Shown here: one piece after another, positions 50,045 to 59,119 of the stretch
Layout: every line of letters starts with the position of its first letter
Position numbering within the stretch: the first letter of the stretch is position 1
From: Alloalcanivorax sp036276955
GTDB taxonomy: Bacteria; Pseudomonadota; Gammaproteobacteria; Pseudomonadales; Alcanivoracaceae
Length of the DNA: 64,000 nucleotides
Assembly: GCA_036276955.1 (NCBI GenBank)
Contig: DASUNW010000033.1
Location: forward strand, 16,275-80,274
Direction of reading: 5' to 3'
Position numbers and translations under genes: made by a program
The notes under the pieces: model-generated
The model's input: the letters and a program-made list of their open reading frames with translations, nothing else
What the model was told of the DNA's origin: nothing
Database searches by the model: none

Positions 50045-50457
50045 CTGCAAGCTGCAAGCCTCAAGCTGCAAGCCGGGCCTTGCTGGAGTCAGGGCCGTGC
50101 CGATACCGAAACGTTAGCAAGTTGAAAGTTGCAAGTTGAAGAGGGAGGCCGTGCCGGCGGCTAGAGCGAGGGCGGCATTCGCCGCCCGATACAGGATGCA
50201 GGATTCAGGGGCGACGCTGAGCGGGTGTAGATGGCGTTGCTTTTCCGCAAGGCCGGAATTGCGGAAAAGCCAACGTGCGCGGCGTAGCACCGACCCGCCC
50301 GCTCCAGCCGGTTCCGCGCTGAATCCTGCATCCTGCATCCTGAATCGCCCGTACTCGCCGCCCCCTTCAACTTGCAACTTTCAACTTGCTAACGGCTGGG
50401 TAGCGGCACGGCCGTTACTCCAGCACTGCCCGGCTTGCGGCTTGAGGCTTGCGGCTA
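50043..50457. repeat. Full nested heptamer palindrome (most complete copy)
   Basis: Left to right: AGCTGCA-type heptamers (50043-50074), GGCCTTGC...GGGCCGTGCC (50075-50101), CAAGTTG heptamers (50113-50141) and GATNCAG heptamers (50187-50211). The core (about 50212-50317) has a TTTTCCGCAAGG/GGAATTGCGGAAAA hairpin. Then come mirrored GATNCAG (50318-50347), mirrored CAAGTTG (50366-50393), GGCACGGCC...GCACTGCC (50405-50431) and mirrored AAGCCNC (50432-50457). The flanking stop codons of darP and the cyclic-nucleotide-binding gene lie exactly at its two edges. No gene is inside. Confidence 0.9.
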
Positions 50458-50952
50458 ACCAAGCGGCGGCATGAACTGGGCGAGGCGGGAGGAAGTCTGG
50501 CGCAGGTTGTCGCATAGCAGGCGGGCGATGTTTTCCATCAACACGGCGGCGGCTCGCGGCTCGCGGCGGCGCAGTTGCTCGAAGCCTTTGCGGGTGAGCA
50601 CCACCAGGGTGGTGTCCTCGGCGGCGCGCACCGTGGCGGAGCGTGGTTGGTGGTCGACCAGCGCCATTTCGCCCAGCGAGTCCCCGGGGTTGAGGTGCGC
50701 GATCACCGGTGCGCCGGCTGCCGCTTCGCCGTCAATCGGCTTGCCGTCCGCCGTGTGCTGCGCCTTGAGAATGTCCAGCCGGCCGCGCACCACGAAACAA
50801 AGAAAATCACTGCGGTCGCCCTCGCGACACACCGTGTCGCCGGCGGCGGCGCGATTGACGAACACCAGCTTCTCCGCCACCGCCAGCTCGCCGGCGTCGA
50901 GGCCGTCGAACAGGCGCATGCGCGCCAGCACTTCCGCCACCGACACCGGCAT
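50455..50952 (-). CDS. Cyclic-nucleotide-binding-domain protein
   Basis: 165-residue protein that is essentially a single cNMP-binding domain: VAEKLVFVNRAAAGDTVCREGDRSDFLCFVVRGRLDIL, then GDSLGEMALVDHQPRSATV, the phosphate-binding-cassette region, and a C-terminal helix. There is no helix-turn-helix, so it is not a complete CRP-like regulator. The start ATG overlaps the tldD stop (TGATG), so it is translated with TldD; an upstream ATG at 51039 lies inside tldD and is rejected. Ligand and partner are unknown. The TAG stop lies in the repeat edge. Confidence 0.82.
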   Translation of the reverse strand: MPVSVAEVLARMRLFDGLDAGELAVAEKLVFVNRAAAGDTVCREGDRSDFLCFVVRGRLDILKAQHTADGKPIDGEAAAGAPVIAHLNPGDSLGEMALVDHQPRSATVRAAEDTTLVVLTRKGFEQLRRREPRAAAVLMENIARLLCDNLRQTSSRLAQFMPPLG

Positions 50953-52430
50953 CAGGCGGTACCGCCCACCGTCAGGGCGTCCACCCGCAGGGTGGGCTGG
51001 CCGACGCCCACCGGCACCGATTGGCCTTCCTTGCCGCACACGCCGATGCCGGAATCCAGAGCCAGGTCGTTGCCGACCATGGAAATCCGGTTCATCACCT
51101 CCGCGCCGCTGCCGATCAGGGTGGCGCCCTTCACCGGGCAGACGATCTTGCCCTTCTCCACCAGATAGGCCTCGCTGGTGGAGAACACGAAGCGCCCGGA
51201 GGTGATGTCCACCTGGCCGCCGCCGAAGTTCACCGCATAGATGCCCCGGTCCAGACTGGCGAGGATCTCTTCCGGGTCGGATTCGCCGGGCAGCATGTAG
51301 GTGTTGGTCATGCGCGGCATGGGCAGGTGCGCGTAGGACTCGCGGCGGCCGTTACCGGTGGGCGCCACGCCCATCAGCCGGGCGTTGGTCTTGTCCTGCA
51401 TGTGCCCGACCAGCTTGCCGTTCTCGATCAGGGTGTTGTAGCCGCCCGGGGTGCCCTCGTCATCGACGGTGAGCGAGCCGCGCCGGTCCGCCAGGGTGCC
51501 GTCGTCGACCACCGTGCACAGGCTGGACGCCACCTGCTGGCCCATCATCCTGGCGAACATGGACGTACCCTTGCGGTTGAAGTCGCCTTCCAGGCCGTGG
51601 CCGACGGCTTCGTGCAGCAGCACGCCGGGCCAGCCCGGCCCGAGGACCACCGGCATGGTGCCGGCCGGCGCCGGTTCCGCGTCCAGGTTGAGCAGCGCCT
51701 GGCGCACCGCGTCCCGGGTCCAGCTTTCCAGCCGGCCGTCCTGGCGCAGCCAGTCGTAGGCCACCCGACCGCCGCCGCCGGCGCTGCCGCGCTCGCGGCG
51801 GCCGCCCCGTTCGGCGATCACGGAAATATTGAAGCGAATCAGCGGCCGCACGTCGGCCGCCAGGGTGCCGTCGGTGGCGGCCACCAGCACCACGTCCTGC
51901 TCGCCGCTCAGGCTGACGGTGACTTCCTTCACCGCCGGATCCAGGGAACGGGCCAGCCGGTCCATTTCCTGCAGCAGCGCCACTTTCATTTCGCTGCTCC
52001 AACCGGGCAGCGGGTCCAGCGCCGGGTAGCGGGCGGGCATGGTCTTGGCGGCGCCGATGCGCACCGACTGATCCTTGCCCTGGCGGCCGATGGCGGCGGC
52101 GGCGCTGCCCGCCTGGGTGAGCGCGTCCAGGGAAATGTCGTCGCTGTAGGCGAAGCCGGTTTTATCGCCGCTCACCAGACGCACCCCGGCGCCGCGCTCA
52201 AGATTGAAACTGGCGTCGCGAACCAGGCCGTCTTCGAGAATCCAGGCCTCGTGGCGGCTGTGCTGGAAATAGACGTCGGCGTAGTCGGCGCGGCCGGCCA
52301 GTTTGCCGCCGAGCAGGCTTTGCAGTTGGTCGGTGCCCAGTTGCGCCGGGGCCAGCAGAATATCCGAGGCCAGGGAAAGCCGTTCGCTGTCGGAGGTCCG
52401 TTCGTTAGAGATCCGTTCATTGGAGATCAT
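50952..52430 (-). CDS. tldD: Metalloprotease TldD
   Basis: Catalytic subunit of the TldD/TldE protease. It has 492 residues. The zinc-site type motif is visible in GVLLHEAVGHGLEGDFNRKG (HExxxH), with later MTNTYMLPGESDPEEIL and the INFGGGQVDITSG-like VNFGGGQVDITSGRF. The first 16 residues contain a short direct repeat (ISNER twice), probably a poorly conserved N-terminus. It overlaps the nitrilase gene by 14 bases upstream and the cyclic-nucleotide gene by a TGATG downstream. Confidence 0.96.
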   Translation of the reverse strand: MISNERISNERTSDSERLSLASDILLAPAQLGTDQLQSLLGGKLAGRADYADVYFQHSRHEAWILEDGLVRDASFNLERGAGVRLVSGDKTGFAYSDDISLDALTQAGSAAAAIGRQGKDQSVRIGAAKTMPARYPALDPLPGWSSEMKVALLQEMDRLARSLDPAVKEVTVSLSGEQDVVLVAATDGTLAADVRPLIRFNISVIAERGGRRERGSAGGGGRVAYDWLRQDGRLESWTRDAVRQALLNLDAEPAPAGTMPVVLGPGWPGVLLHEAVGHGLEGDFNRKGTSMFARMMGQQVASSLCTVVDDGTLADRRGSLTVDDEGTPGGYNTLIENGKLVGHMQDKTNARLMGVAPTGNGRRESYAHLPMPRMTNTYMLPGESDPEEILASLDRGIYAVNFGGGQVDITSGRFVFSTSEAYLVEKGKIVCPVKGATLIGSGAEVMNRISMVGNDLALDSGIGVCGKEGQSVPVGVGQPTLRVDALTVGGTA

Positions 52431-53289
52431 GGGGACCGTTCACCTTGAATCGTTGATGGGTGTGCACCGGCAAGCCGGAGCGTACTTGATCGAGCACGGC
52501 GGGGTCGACGACGCCGAACACCACGCCGGGCCGGTCCGCCTGATCGCCTTCCGCGCGGGCCACCACCCGACCCCAGGGGTCGACCAGCATGGAGTGACCG
52601 AAGCTGGCGCGGGCCTCGCTGTGCCGGCCGCACTGGTTGGCGCCCAGCACATAGCAGCCGTTCTGCACCGCGCAGGCGCGCAGTAACAATTCCCAGTGGG
52701 CGGCGCCGGTGGTGGCGGTAAAGGCGCTGGGATAGACGATAAGACCAGCGCCCCGGTCCGCCAGCACCCGCGCGTGCAGCGGGAAACGCAGGTCATAGCA
52801 GATCGCCAGGCCGACCTGCAGGCCGGCGGCGGTGGCGACCACCGCCTGCTCGCCGGGCTCGAACACATCCGATTCCCTGTAACGGCCCTGGCGGTCACTC
52901 ACGTCCGCGTCGAACAAATGCAGTTTGTCATACAGGGCGGTGATCTCGCCGTCCGGGCCGGCCAACACGCTGCGGGTACGCACCCGCGGCGCCGGCACCG
53001 CTTCGCCGCCGGGCCGGGTCAGCGCCGGTATGCTGCCGCCAATCACCCACAGGTCCAATTCCCGGGCCCGCTCGATCAGCCAACCGCACAGCTCGCCGTA
53101 GCGCTCGCCCAGGGCGCGGTAGTCGACGCCGTAGCCGGCGAAGTTTTCCGGCAGCACCGCCAGCCGGGCCCCGCCCTCGGCGGCCCGGGCCAGGGCCTCG
53201 CCGGCGGCGCGCAGGTTGGCGTCGGTGTCGGTGCCGCTGGTCATCTGCACGGCCGCCACGCGACAGGTCGCGTCATGGCTACTACTCAA
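52417..53289 (-). CDS. Carbon-nitrogen hydrolase (nitrilase superfamily; probable deaminated-glutathione amidase)
   Basis: 290-residue amidase of the nitrilase superfamily. The Glu-Lys-Cys triad is visible: Glu in VLPENFAGYG, Lys in ALYDKLHLFD, Cys in LAICYDLRFP. The Nit1-like YDKLHLFDADV motif fits metabolite-repair amidases that hydrolyse deaminated glutathione; an omega-amidase role is the main alternative. Overlaps yhdP by eight bases and tldD by 14, within a long coupled chain of envelope genes. Confidence 0.9.
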   Translation of the reverse strand: MSSSHDATCRVAAVQMTSGTDTDANLRAAGEALARAAEGGARLAVLPENFAGYGVDYRALGERYGELCGWLIERARELDLWVIGGSIPALTRPGGEAVPAPRVRTRSVLAGPDGEITALYDKLHLFDADVSDRQGRYRESDVFEPGEQAVVATAAGLQVGLAICYDLRFPLHARVLADRGAGLIVYPSAFTATTGAAHWELLLRACAVQNGCYVLGANQCGRHSEARASFGHSMLVDPWGRVVARAEGDQADRPGVVFGVVDPAVLDQVRSGLPVHTHQRFKVNGPHDLQ

Positions 53290-56200
53290 GAAAGCCCTCC
53301 GTCTCCTTCACCTTGGGATCCTGCCAGGGGCCGGATACCCGGTATGTGATGGTGGTGGTTTTATCCAGCTTATCACCCCAGAGGCGTTCCACCACAAAGA
53401 TACCGGCGCACACCGCCGGGCCGGCCAGGCAGCCGGCGTAGAGATTGCTGGACAGCGGCAAGGTCATGGCCACTTCCTGGTCCAGGGTTTGTGCCGCCAG
53501 GTCCACCTGGCCGTTGACTTCGAAAGCAGCGGACGGCGACTCGATCGACACGTTCCGGTTGGTCAGCGTGGCGCCGTTGAAAATGAAATCACCTTTGATC
53601 GAATCGCAGCTCAACCCTTCCTGGTAGAGATCGGAAAAATCCAGGCGCAACCGGCGCTGGAGATTGGCCATATTGATCACCCCCAGCACGCGCAGTACCG
53701 AGGTGCGTTTCTGTGGATCGGGGATCAGACACTTGCCGACATCCAGTTGGGCGTCGCCGCGCAGGGCCAGATAATTCGGGCTCAGCGGCCAGTCCGGCCA
53801 GGACAGGTCGAGGGTGGCGCGGGCGTCCTCGCTCTCCAACAGTACCGGCAGCCCCCAGGCGGTGAAAGCGTCCTTCAGATCGTCCGAAACCACGCTGCCC
53901 TGATAGCGGGTGCGTTGGCCGCCCGCTTCGGTGCCGGTCCAGGTGAGGTTGCCGTCGACCCGGACACCCCGCCATTGGCCGCGCAGGGCTTCGGCGCGCA
54001 CGCCGCCTTCCACGGGCCGAATACGGGCGGACCAGTCGCCGAGCGCTTCACCTCCGACGCGGGCGTCGGCGAGCGTCACGTCCATCACCGGCACGGCGGT
54101 CGGCGCCACCGGCGCGGCTTGGTCGCCGCCGCCCGCGCCGCCGGTGAGTGGATTGTCCGGCAGGCGCAGACGGCTGATATCCAACGTCAGGGGGCGACCG
54201 CCCCTGGCCTGATAGTTCTCGGGCACACGCAGGGAAGCGGCCATCGCCGGCGCCGCCATGTTGAACTCCCAGCCCTCAAGCCGTGGGGCGGCGATCAAGC
54301 GGGCGTCGCTGAGCGCCACCCCGAACAGATCGAGATCCGCCACTGTCACCGCCACCCGGCGAATCAGCGACGGGGCGGCGCCCTGCCCGCCGCTTTGCGG
54401 ATCAACCGCGTTCAAGCCCTGCACAAAGTCCAGCCATTCAGAGGCACCGGCACGTTCGACCCGGCCTTCGATTACCAGCCCCTGCTCGGGCAGGTCCGGC
54501 GGCGTCACGCCCCCCAGGCCCAGGGCGCCGGCAAAGGCGTCGCCGGTGCGGAAACGACCCTGTGCCACTTGGCCATAGTGCACACTCAGGCTTTGTTCGC
54601 GGCCGGCCCGCCAGACCAGCCGGCTGCCGCGAAGAGTCTCGGCGCTTTTGCCCAGGGGCGCGGGGGCGTCCACCTTGACCCCTTGCAGGGTGGAGCGCCC
54701 TTCCACGCGTAGCGGCATGCCCCGCCAGGGCATGCCCAATTCCAGCTCCAGCGGCAGACGCCCGGACACCGGCATCGGCCAGTCCACGTCCAACCAGTCA
54801 CGCAGCCGTGCCACCGGCAGACTGCCGGTGAGTTGCATCTGGCTGTCCGGCCCCCGGGTCAGCCAGGAGCCGGTGAAGCTGCCGCCCAGCGCCTTGCCCT
54901 CCAGCCGAGGCATGTTCATGCCCTCGCGCAGGTGAAAATATACCGGCGCGGTGACGTCGGTGAGGGTCAAATCCAAATCCTGGTTGGCCAGCGTCACGCC
55001 TTCGCCACGGCCGTCGACGATCACCATCGGCTCGGACCCGTTTTTTGTCAGCGGCAGGTCGAGCAATAGATGGCCGTTGACCTGCCCGGCGGCGAAGCGC
55101 CAATCGAGGAGTTCGGCGGGCAACTGCTTGGCGAGCGGTGTGTCGTGGAAAAGACGGTCCAGATCAGTGGCCGGGCCCTGCACGTGCCCCTGGATAACCA
55201 GGTGCCGCCGGGACGGATCCACCGCCGGCAGGTCCACCGTGACCTCGCTCAATTCGGTGTCGAACAGCCGGCCCTGGGCGACCTGACCGGTGAGCTGGCG
55301 ACCATCGATCAGCACATCAGCCTCGATTCCGGTGGCCATTGGCCACTCAGGAAGGAACGACAGGCTCAGATCCCGCCCCTGGAAGCGCATCTGGAAGGTG
55401 CGGTCCTGTTGCTGTTCCGGTTCGATTTTAATCGGTCCACGATACAGAATGCGGCCCTGGTCCAGGCGGCCGCCACGGAACGCCTGCGCCAGCCATTCAC
55501 TGAGCGGATCGGGCAGCTTTTCCATGGGAACATAATGGGCCGCTCGAGCGGCGTCGCCGTCGCGAAGATCGGCGATCAGCCGCAGCTCCGGCACCGGCAG
55601 CCCCTCGCCGCCTTCCAGACGGAACATGGCGACGCCCCGGGCATCGGCGTTGGCGGCCATCAGCGTGCCGGTTTCCACCGACCAGCGCCCTGCTTCGTTG
55701 AACCAGCGCAGTACGCCGTTAAAGCGGAAGCTCAACGGATGATCGTAAAGTCGGGGCACGGTGAGTTGCAGTGGGTCACCGTTGACGCGCGCCACGCCGT
55801 GTTGCGGCCCGCCGGCGACCCAACCATTGAGGCCGCGGGCGCCGGGCACCCGGTCCAGGGCGTCGGCGGCGAGTCCGGTGAAGCGGGCCTGGATGGCGTC
55901 CACCCGGCCCTCCACGCCGGCTAGATAGAGCTGCTGCAGCACACCCCGGGGCTGATGCTCGCGCAAGCGGTCGCGGATGGTACCGAGCCCCTCGGGCAGC
56001 GCGAACGGCCATTGGGACAGTTGCCGGCTGAGCGCGTGAATCGCCAGATCCTCGCCCTGAAAACGCCAATGGGCGCCGCCCTCGGCAATCCGCCAACTGA
56101 GGGCCAGCGGCCCCGGCGCCACCGCGCCGGCCGGCGTCTGGCCGCTGAACGCGGTCACCGACAATTGGCCGTCGCCGTTGGGGGAACGGCTCAGTTGGGC

Positions 56201-57106
56201 ATCCAGGTTAATGTCGGTCAGTCGCCACGGCTGGTCGCCGTCGGTGAGGGTGGCGGACGGGGCGCCCAGGCGTACCTGGGCGGAGCGCACCTGGCCGCTT
56301 GTGATGGCGGCCCAGGCGCGCACTCGGCCATCCAGCCCGGCCAGATCCAGCGGCCAGTCGCGCCCTTCGGGCAACCATTCGTGCAGGCGCTCGCCGTTGA
56401 CGTCCAGATAGCCACGCGCATTGAGTTGATCCAGGCTCAGCGGGTCGCCGTCCACGCGCAGGCGGGCGTCCACGGAGAACGGGCGGTCGCGGGCTTCCAC
56501 CCGCACCGAGAGCGCGTGGCCGTCGCCGCTGTTATCCAGTGCCAGGGTCAGGGAGGACGCCGCCAGCGGCGGCAGGCCGGGCCAGTCCAGTGAGAAACGC
56601 GCGTCTTCGATCAGAATACGCTGCTGCCGGTAGAGCGCGCGCAGACCGTCGGCCGCATCGCCTTGCTCGCGGTCCTGCAGGACTTCCAGGCCGCGCAGAC
56701 GAATGCCGCCATTCTCGCCCCGCACCAGGTGCACATCCACGCCCTTGATGCGCAGTTCCCTCAGGTAGAGGTCGCGGTGGAACAAGGTGGGCAGAATCGA
56801 CACGCTGGCCGACACCTGGTCGAGACGCAGCGCCGCCTGGTCTTCCGCGTGCGGCAGGGTCAGGCCGCGCACTTCAAAGCGCGGGGTGAGGCCGTCCATG
56901 CTGCCGTCCAACTGCTCGATGACGATGGCGAAGCCCAGGTGCTCCTCGAGCACCGCTTCCAGCTCCTCGCGGTAATCGGGCACCAGCAGCATTAATTGGC
57001 GCGCCACCACCACGTAGGCCGCCAGCAACAGCACTGGAATCGCCACCAGCCACCATAGCCGGCCACGCAGGGGGGATCTCCAGCGAGCGCTTTCGTTTTT
57101 CACCAC
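53282..57106 (-). CDS. yhdP: AsmA-like protein YhdP (inner-to-outer membrane phospholipid transport)
   Basis: Very large (1274 residues) AsmA-family protein with one N-terminal membrane helix (about residues 17-35) and a long repeating beta domain. YhdP and its relatives form periplasmic bridges for phospholipid flow to the outer membrane. Family segments include the GLTPRFEVRGLTL and LRIKGVDVHLVRGENGGIRLRGLEVL stretches and the C-terminal AsmA_2-like domain with IKGDFIFNGATLTNRN. It lies in the mreBCD-maf-yhdP-tldD arrangement seen in E. coli. No breaks in frame. Confidence 0.93.
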   Translation of the reverse strand: MVKNESARWRSPLRGRLWWLVAIPVLLLAAYVVVARQLMLLVPDYREELEAVLEEHLGFAIVIEQLDGSMDGLTPRFEVRGLTLPHAEDQAALRLDQVSASVSILPTLFHRDLYLRELRIKGVDVHLVRGENGGIRLRGLEVLQDREQGDAADGLRALYRQQRILIEDARFSLDWPGLPPLAASSLTLALDNSGDGHALSVRVEARDRPFSVDARLRVDGDPLSLDQLNARGYLDVNGERLHEWLPEGRDWPLDLAGLDGRVRAWAAITSGQVRSAQVRLGAPSATLTDGDQPWRLTDINLDAQLSRSPNGDGQLSVTAFSGQTPAGAVAPGPLALSWRIAEGGAHWRFQGEDLAIHALSRQLSQWPFALPEGLGTIRDRLREHQPRGVLQQLYLAGVEGRVDAIQARFTGLAADALDRVPGARGLNGWVAGGPQHGVARVNGDPLQLTVPRLYDHPLSFRFNGVLRWFNEAGRWSVETGTLMAANADARGVAMFRLEGGEGLPVPELRLIADLRDGDAARAAHYVPMEKLPDPLSEWLAQAFRGGRLDQGRILYRGPIKIEPEQQQDRTFQMRFQGRDLSLSFLPEWPMATGIEADVLIDGRQLTGQVAQGRLFDTELSEVTVDLPAVDPSRRHLVIQGHVQGPATDLDRLFHDTPLAKQLPAELLDWRFAAGQVNGHLLLDLPLTKNGSEPMVIVDGRGEGVTLANQDLDLTLTDVTAPVYFHLREGMNMPRLEGKALGGSFTGSWLTRGPDSQMQLTGSLPVARLRDWLDVDWPMPVSGRLPLELELGMPWRGMPLRVEGRSTLQGVKVDAPAPLGKSAETLRGSRLVWRAGREQSLSVHYGQVAQGRFRTGDAFAGALGLGGVTPPDLPEQGLVIEGRVERAGASEWLDFVQGLNAVDPQSGGQGAAPSLIRRVAVTVADLDLFGVALSDARLIAAPRLEGWEFNMAAPAMAASLRVPENYQARGGRPLTLDISRLRLPDNPLTGGAGGGDQAAPVAPTAVPVMDVTLADARVGGEALGDWSARIRPVEGGVRAEALRGQWRGVRVDGNLTWTGTEAGGQRTRYQGSVVSDDLKDAFTAWGLPVLLESEDARATLDLSWPDWPLSPNYLALRGDAQLDVGKCLIPDPQKRTSVLRVLGVINMANLQRRLRLDFSDLYQEGLSCDSIKGDFIFNGATLTNRNVSIESPSAAFEVNGQVDLAAQTLDQEVAMTLPLSSNLYAGCLAGPAVCAGIFVVERLWGDKLDKTTTITYRVSGPWQDPKVKETEGFLE

Positions 57107-57118
57107 GGCCTCAGTCGA

Positions 57119-57697
57119 TCAACAGGGTTGCCAGTAGGGCACGCCGGCCCATTCCAGGAGCGGCACCGTTTGTTCCAGGGGTAAGCCGACCACCCCACTG
57201 TAGCTGCCGCTCAGCGACGTCACCAGAGCCGCGCCCAGGCCTTGGATGCCGTAGGCACCGGCTTTGTCGCGCCCCTCGCCGGTGGCCACGTAGGCGCGCA
57301 GGCGTGCATCGTCGAGTGCGCGCAGCCGGACGCGGGTCTCGGAGAGGGCCACCCGGGGCGTGTCGCCGGCCATCAAGCAGACCGCCGAGAGCACCCGGTG
57401 TTCCCGGCCCTGGAGGTCGCGGAGCATGGCCAGCGCCTGGTCATCGTCGATCGGCTTGCCGAGCACTTTGTCGTCGAGCACTACCGCGGTGTCGGCGCCC
57501 AGCACCGGCTCCGGACCGGGCGCGGCGGCACGGCCGATGGCGGCTTTCTCGAGCGCCATGCGGGTGACGTAGTCGCGGGGGCGCTCGCCGGCGTTGGCGC
57601 TCTCGTCAATGTCCGGCGCTTTCAGCACGGTGAAGGGCACGCCGATTTGCGCCAACAGTTCCGCCCGCCGGGGCGAGGCCGATGCGAGGTAAAGCAT
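57119..57697 (-). CDS. Maf-family nucleotide pyrophosphatase (dTTP/UTP type)
   Basis: 192-residue house-cleaning pyrophosphatase of the Maf family. The N-terminal LYLASASPRRAELLAQIG and the VLGADTAVVLDDKVLGKP and GSYSGVVGLPLEQ segments are typical of YhdE, the dTTP/UTP-preferring type. AAGGAG lies six bases before ATG 57697; the longer frame to 57796 lies over mreD. It sits between mreD and yhdP, the same place as E. coli yhdE. Confidence 0.93.
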   Translation of the reverse strand: MLYLASASPRRAELLAQIGVPFTVLKAPDIDESANAGERPRDYVTRMALEKAAIGRAAAPGPEPVLGADTAVVLDDKVLGKPIDDDQALAMLRDLQGREHRVLSAVCLMAGDTPRVALSETRVRLRALDDARLRAYVATGEGRDKAGAYGIQGLGAALVTSLSGSYSGVVGLPLEQTVPLLEWAGVPYWQPC

Positions 57698-57738
57698 GGA
57701 ACGCTCCTTGGTTCGGTGGCCTGAACGGGGCCGCGGGA

Positions 57739-58233
57739 TCAGCGCACCAGAAAGCGGTGCTGGGTCCAGCGCAGCGCCGTACACATTGGCCGCCACAGCA
57801 CCGCGCTGGCGACGGTGGAGTACAGGATCGTGTAAGGAGGATACAGGGTGCGGCCGACGGACTCCTGCACCAAGTAGGCGATCAGATTGGCGGAGCCCAC
57901 CAGCAGGAACACCACCGCGCTTTGCTGCAACAGAGGAAACACCCGCATGCGCTTATAGGCGGCCAACATGAAATAAGCGCCGAACGCATAGGACAAAGCC
58001 CACTGGCCGAGGGTGGCGCCCACCAGCACATCCAGATACAGACCCACCAGAAAGCCCCACAGCACACCGATGCGGTGCGGCAGCGACAGCACCCAGTACA
58101 ACAAGACCAGCAGCATCCACTCGGGGCGTACCCAGTCCAGCGTCTGATTGAGAGGAATTACTTCCAGCAAGGCGGCGACCACGAAGGTGACCAGGATTAC
58201 ACCGGTGCCGGCCGGCCGCTCGTTATTCATCAT
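57739..58233 (-). CDS. mreD: Rod shape-determining protein MreD
   Basis: 164-residue polytopic membrane protein of the elongasome with about five hydrophobic segments (ILVTFVVAALLEVIPL, WMLLVLLYWVLSLP, VLWGFLVGLYLDVLVGATLGQ and others). It carries the conserved Arg-Pro-Glu-Trp-like WVRPEWMLLVLLYW and GLYLDVLVGATLGQ motifs. ATG 58233 (of two adjacent ATGs) has AGGAG upstream and overlaps mreC by 11 bases. Family sequence conservation is low; context makes the call firm. Confidence 0.93.
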   Translation of the reverse strand: MMNNERPAGTGVILVTFVVAALLEVIPLNQTLDWVRPEWMLLVLLYWVLSLPHRIGVLWGFLVGLYLDVLVGATLGQWALSYAFGAYFMLAAYKRMRVFPLLQQSAVVFLLVGSANLIAYLVQESVGRTLYPPYTILYSTVASAVLWRPMCTALRWTQHRFLVR

Positions 58234-59104
58234 TGCGCGGCTCCTCGGGCGGGAGCTCATCGGAGGGCGACTCAGAGGCCACGTCCGGGATCGACACCGG
58301 CTCCATGGACTGCACCAGCAGCACGTGGCTGACCCGATCCAGGCGGGCGGTGGGGCGGGCCTCGATGTCCGCGAAGGCGGCGCCGGACTGGTGGCTGACC
58401 CGGCTGACCCGGGCCACCGGATAGCCGCGCGGGTACAACTGACCGAGGCCGGTGGAGACCAGCAGGTCGCCCTCCTTGATGTCCGCGGTATCAGGCACGT
58501 ACAGCAGCCGCAGCCGGCTGCCCTGACCGGTACCGGCAAGAATCGCGCGCACCCCGTTGCGGTTCACCTGCACGCTCATGGCATGGCTGGCGTCGGTGAT
58601 CAGCAATACACGGGCGGACAGCGGGCCGGTCTCCACCACCTGGCCGATCAGGCCCTGGGACTCCAGCACCGCCTGCCCCTGGACCACGTTATCCTGCCCC
58701 CCCTTGTTAATCACCAGTTCCTGGCGGTTGGGGTCCGGGTCGACGCCGATAATCTCCGCCACCAGCACCGAGGCATCCAGATTGGCGGAGGAATTAAGCA
58801 GTTCCCTGAGTCGCACGTTTTCCGCCTGCAACACCGCCAACCGCTGGACTTTCTGCTCCAGGATCAACACTTGGCGCTCCAAGCGCTCGCGGGATTCCAT
58901 CAGATTGGAACGGGTTTCGGTGAGCCGGCCCAGCCAGCGGGCCGAATCCACCGGCATGTGGGCCAGATAATGCACCGGGGCGGTCAGATAGCCGACGCCG
59001 TAACGCAACGGCTCCACCCACTTACTGCGCTGGTCCAGGGCCATCAAAACGACGGCCAGTACCAGCGCGATCAGCAGACGGTAGGTGGGGTTGGCGGAAT
59101 ACAT
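58223..59104 (-). CDS. mreC: Rod shape-determining protein MreC
   Basis: 293-residue bitopic elongasome scaffold. It has one N-terminal membrane helix (YRLLIALVLAVVLMALD), a coiled coil (about residues 62-105), and the periplasmic beta domains with AEIIGVDPDPNRQELVINKG, GLIGQVVETG and YPRGYPVARV. The proline/glutamate-rich C-terminal tail is typical. Between mreB and mreD. Confidence 0.96.
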   Translation of the reverse strand: MYSANPTYRLLIALVLAVVLMALDQRSKWVEPLRYGVGYLTAPVHYLAHMPVDSARWLGRLTETRSNLMESRERLERQVLILEQKVQRLAVLQAENVRLRELLNSSANLDASVLVAEIIGVDPDPNRQELVINKGGQDNVVQGQAVLESQGLIGQVVETGPLSARVLLITDASHAMSVQVNRNGVRAILAGTGQGSRLRLLYVPDTADIKEGDLLVSTGLGQLYPRGYPVARVSRVSHQSGAAFADIEARPTARLDRVSHVLLVQSMEPVSIPDVASESPSDELPPEEPRNDE

Positions 59105-59119
59105 CTCGGGCTTAGGGCC

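Noticed and set aside
53216..54712. 498-residue plus-strand open frame opposite yhdP
   Set aside because: Antisense, no motif, composition typical of complement reading.
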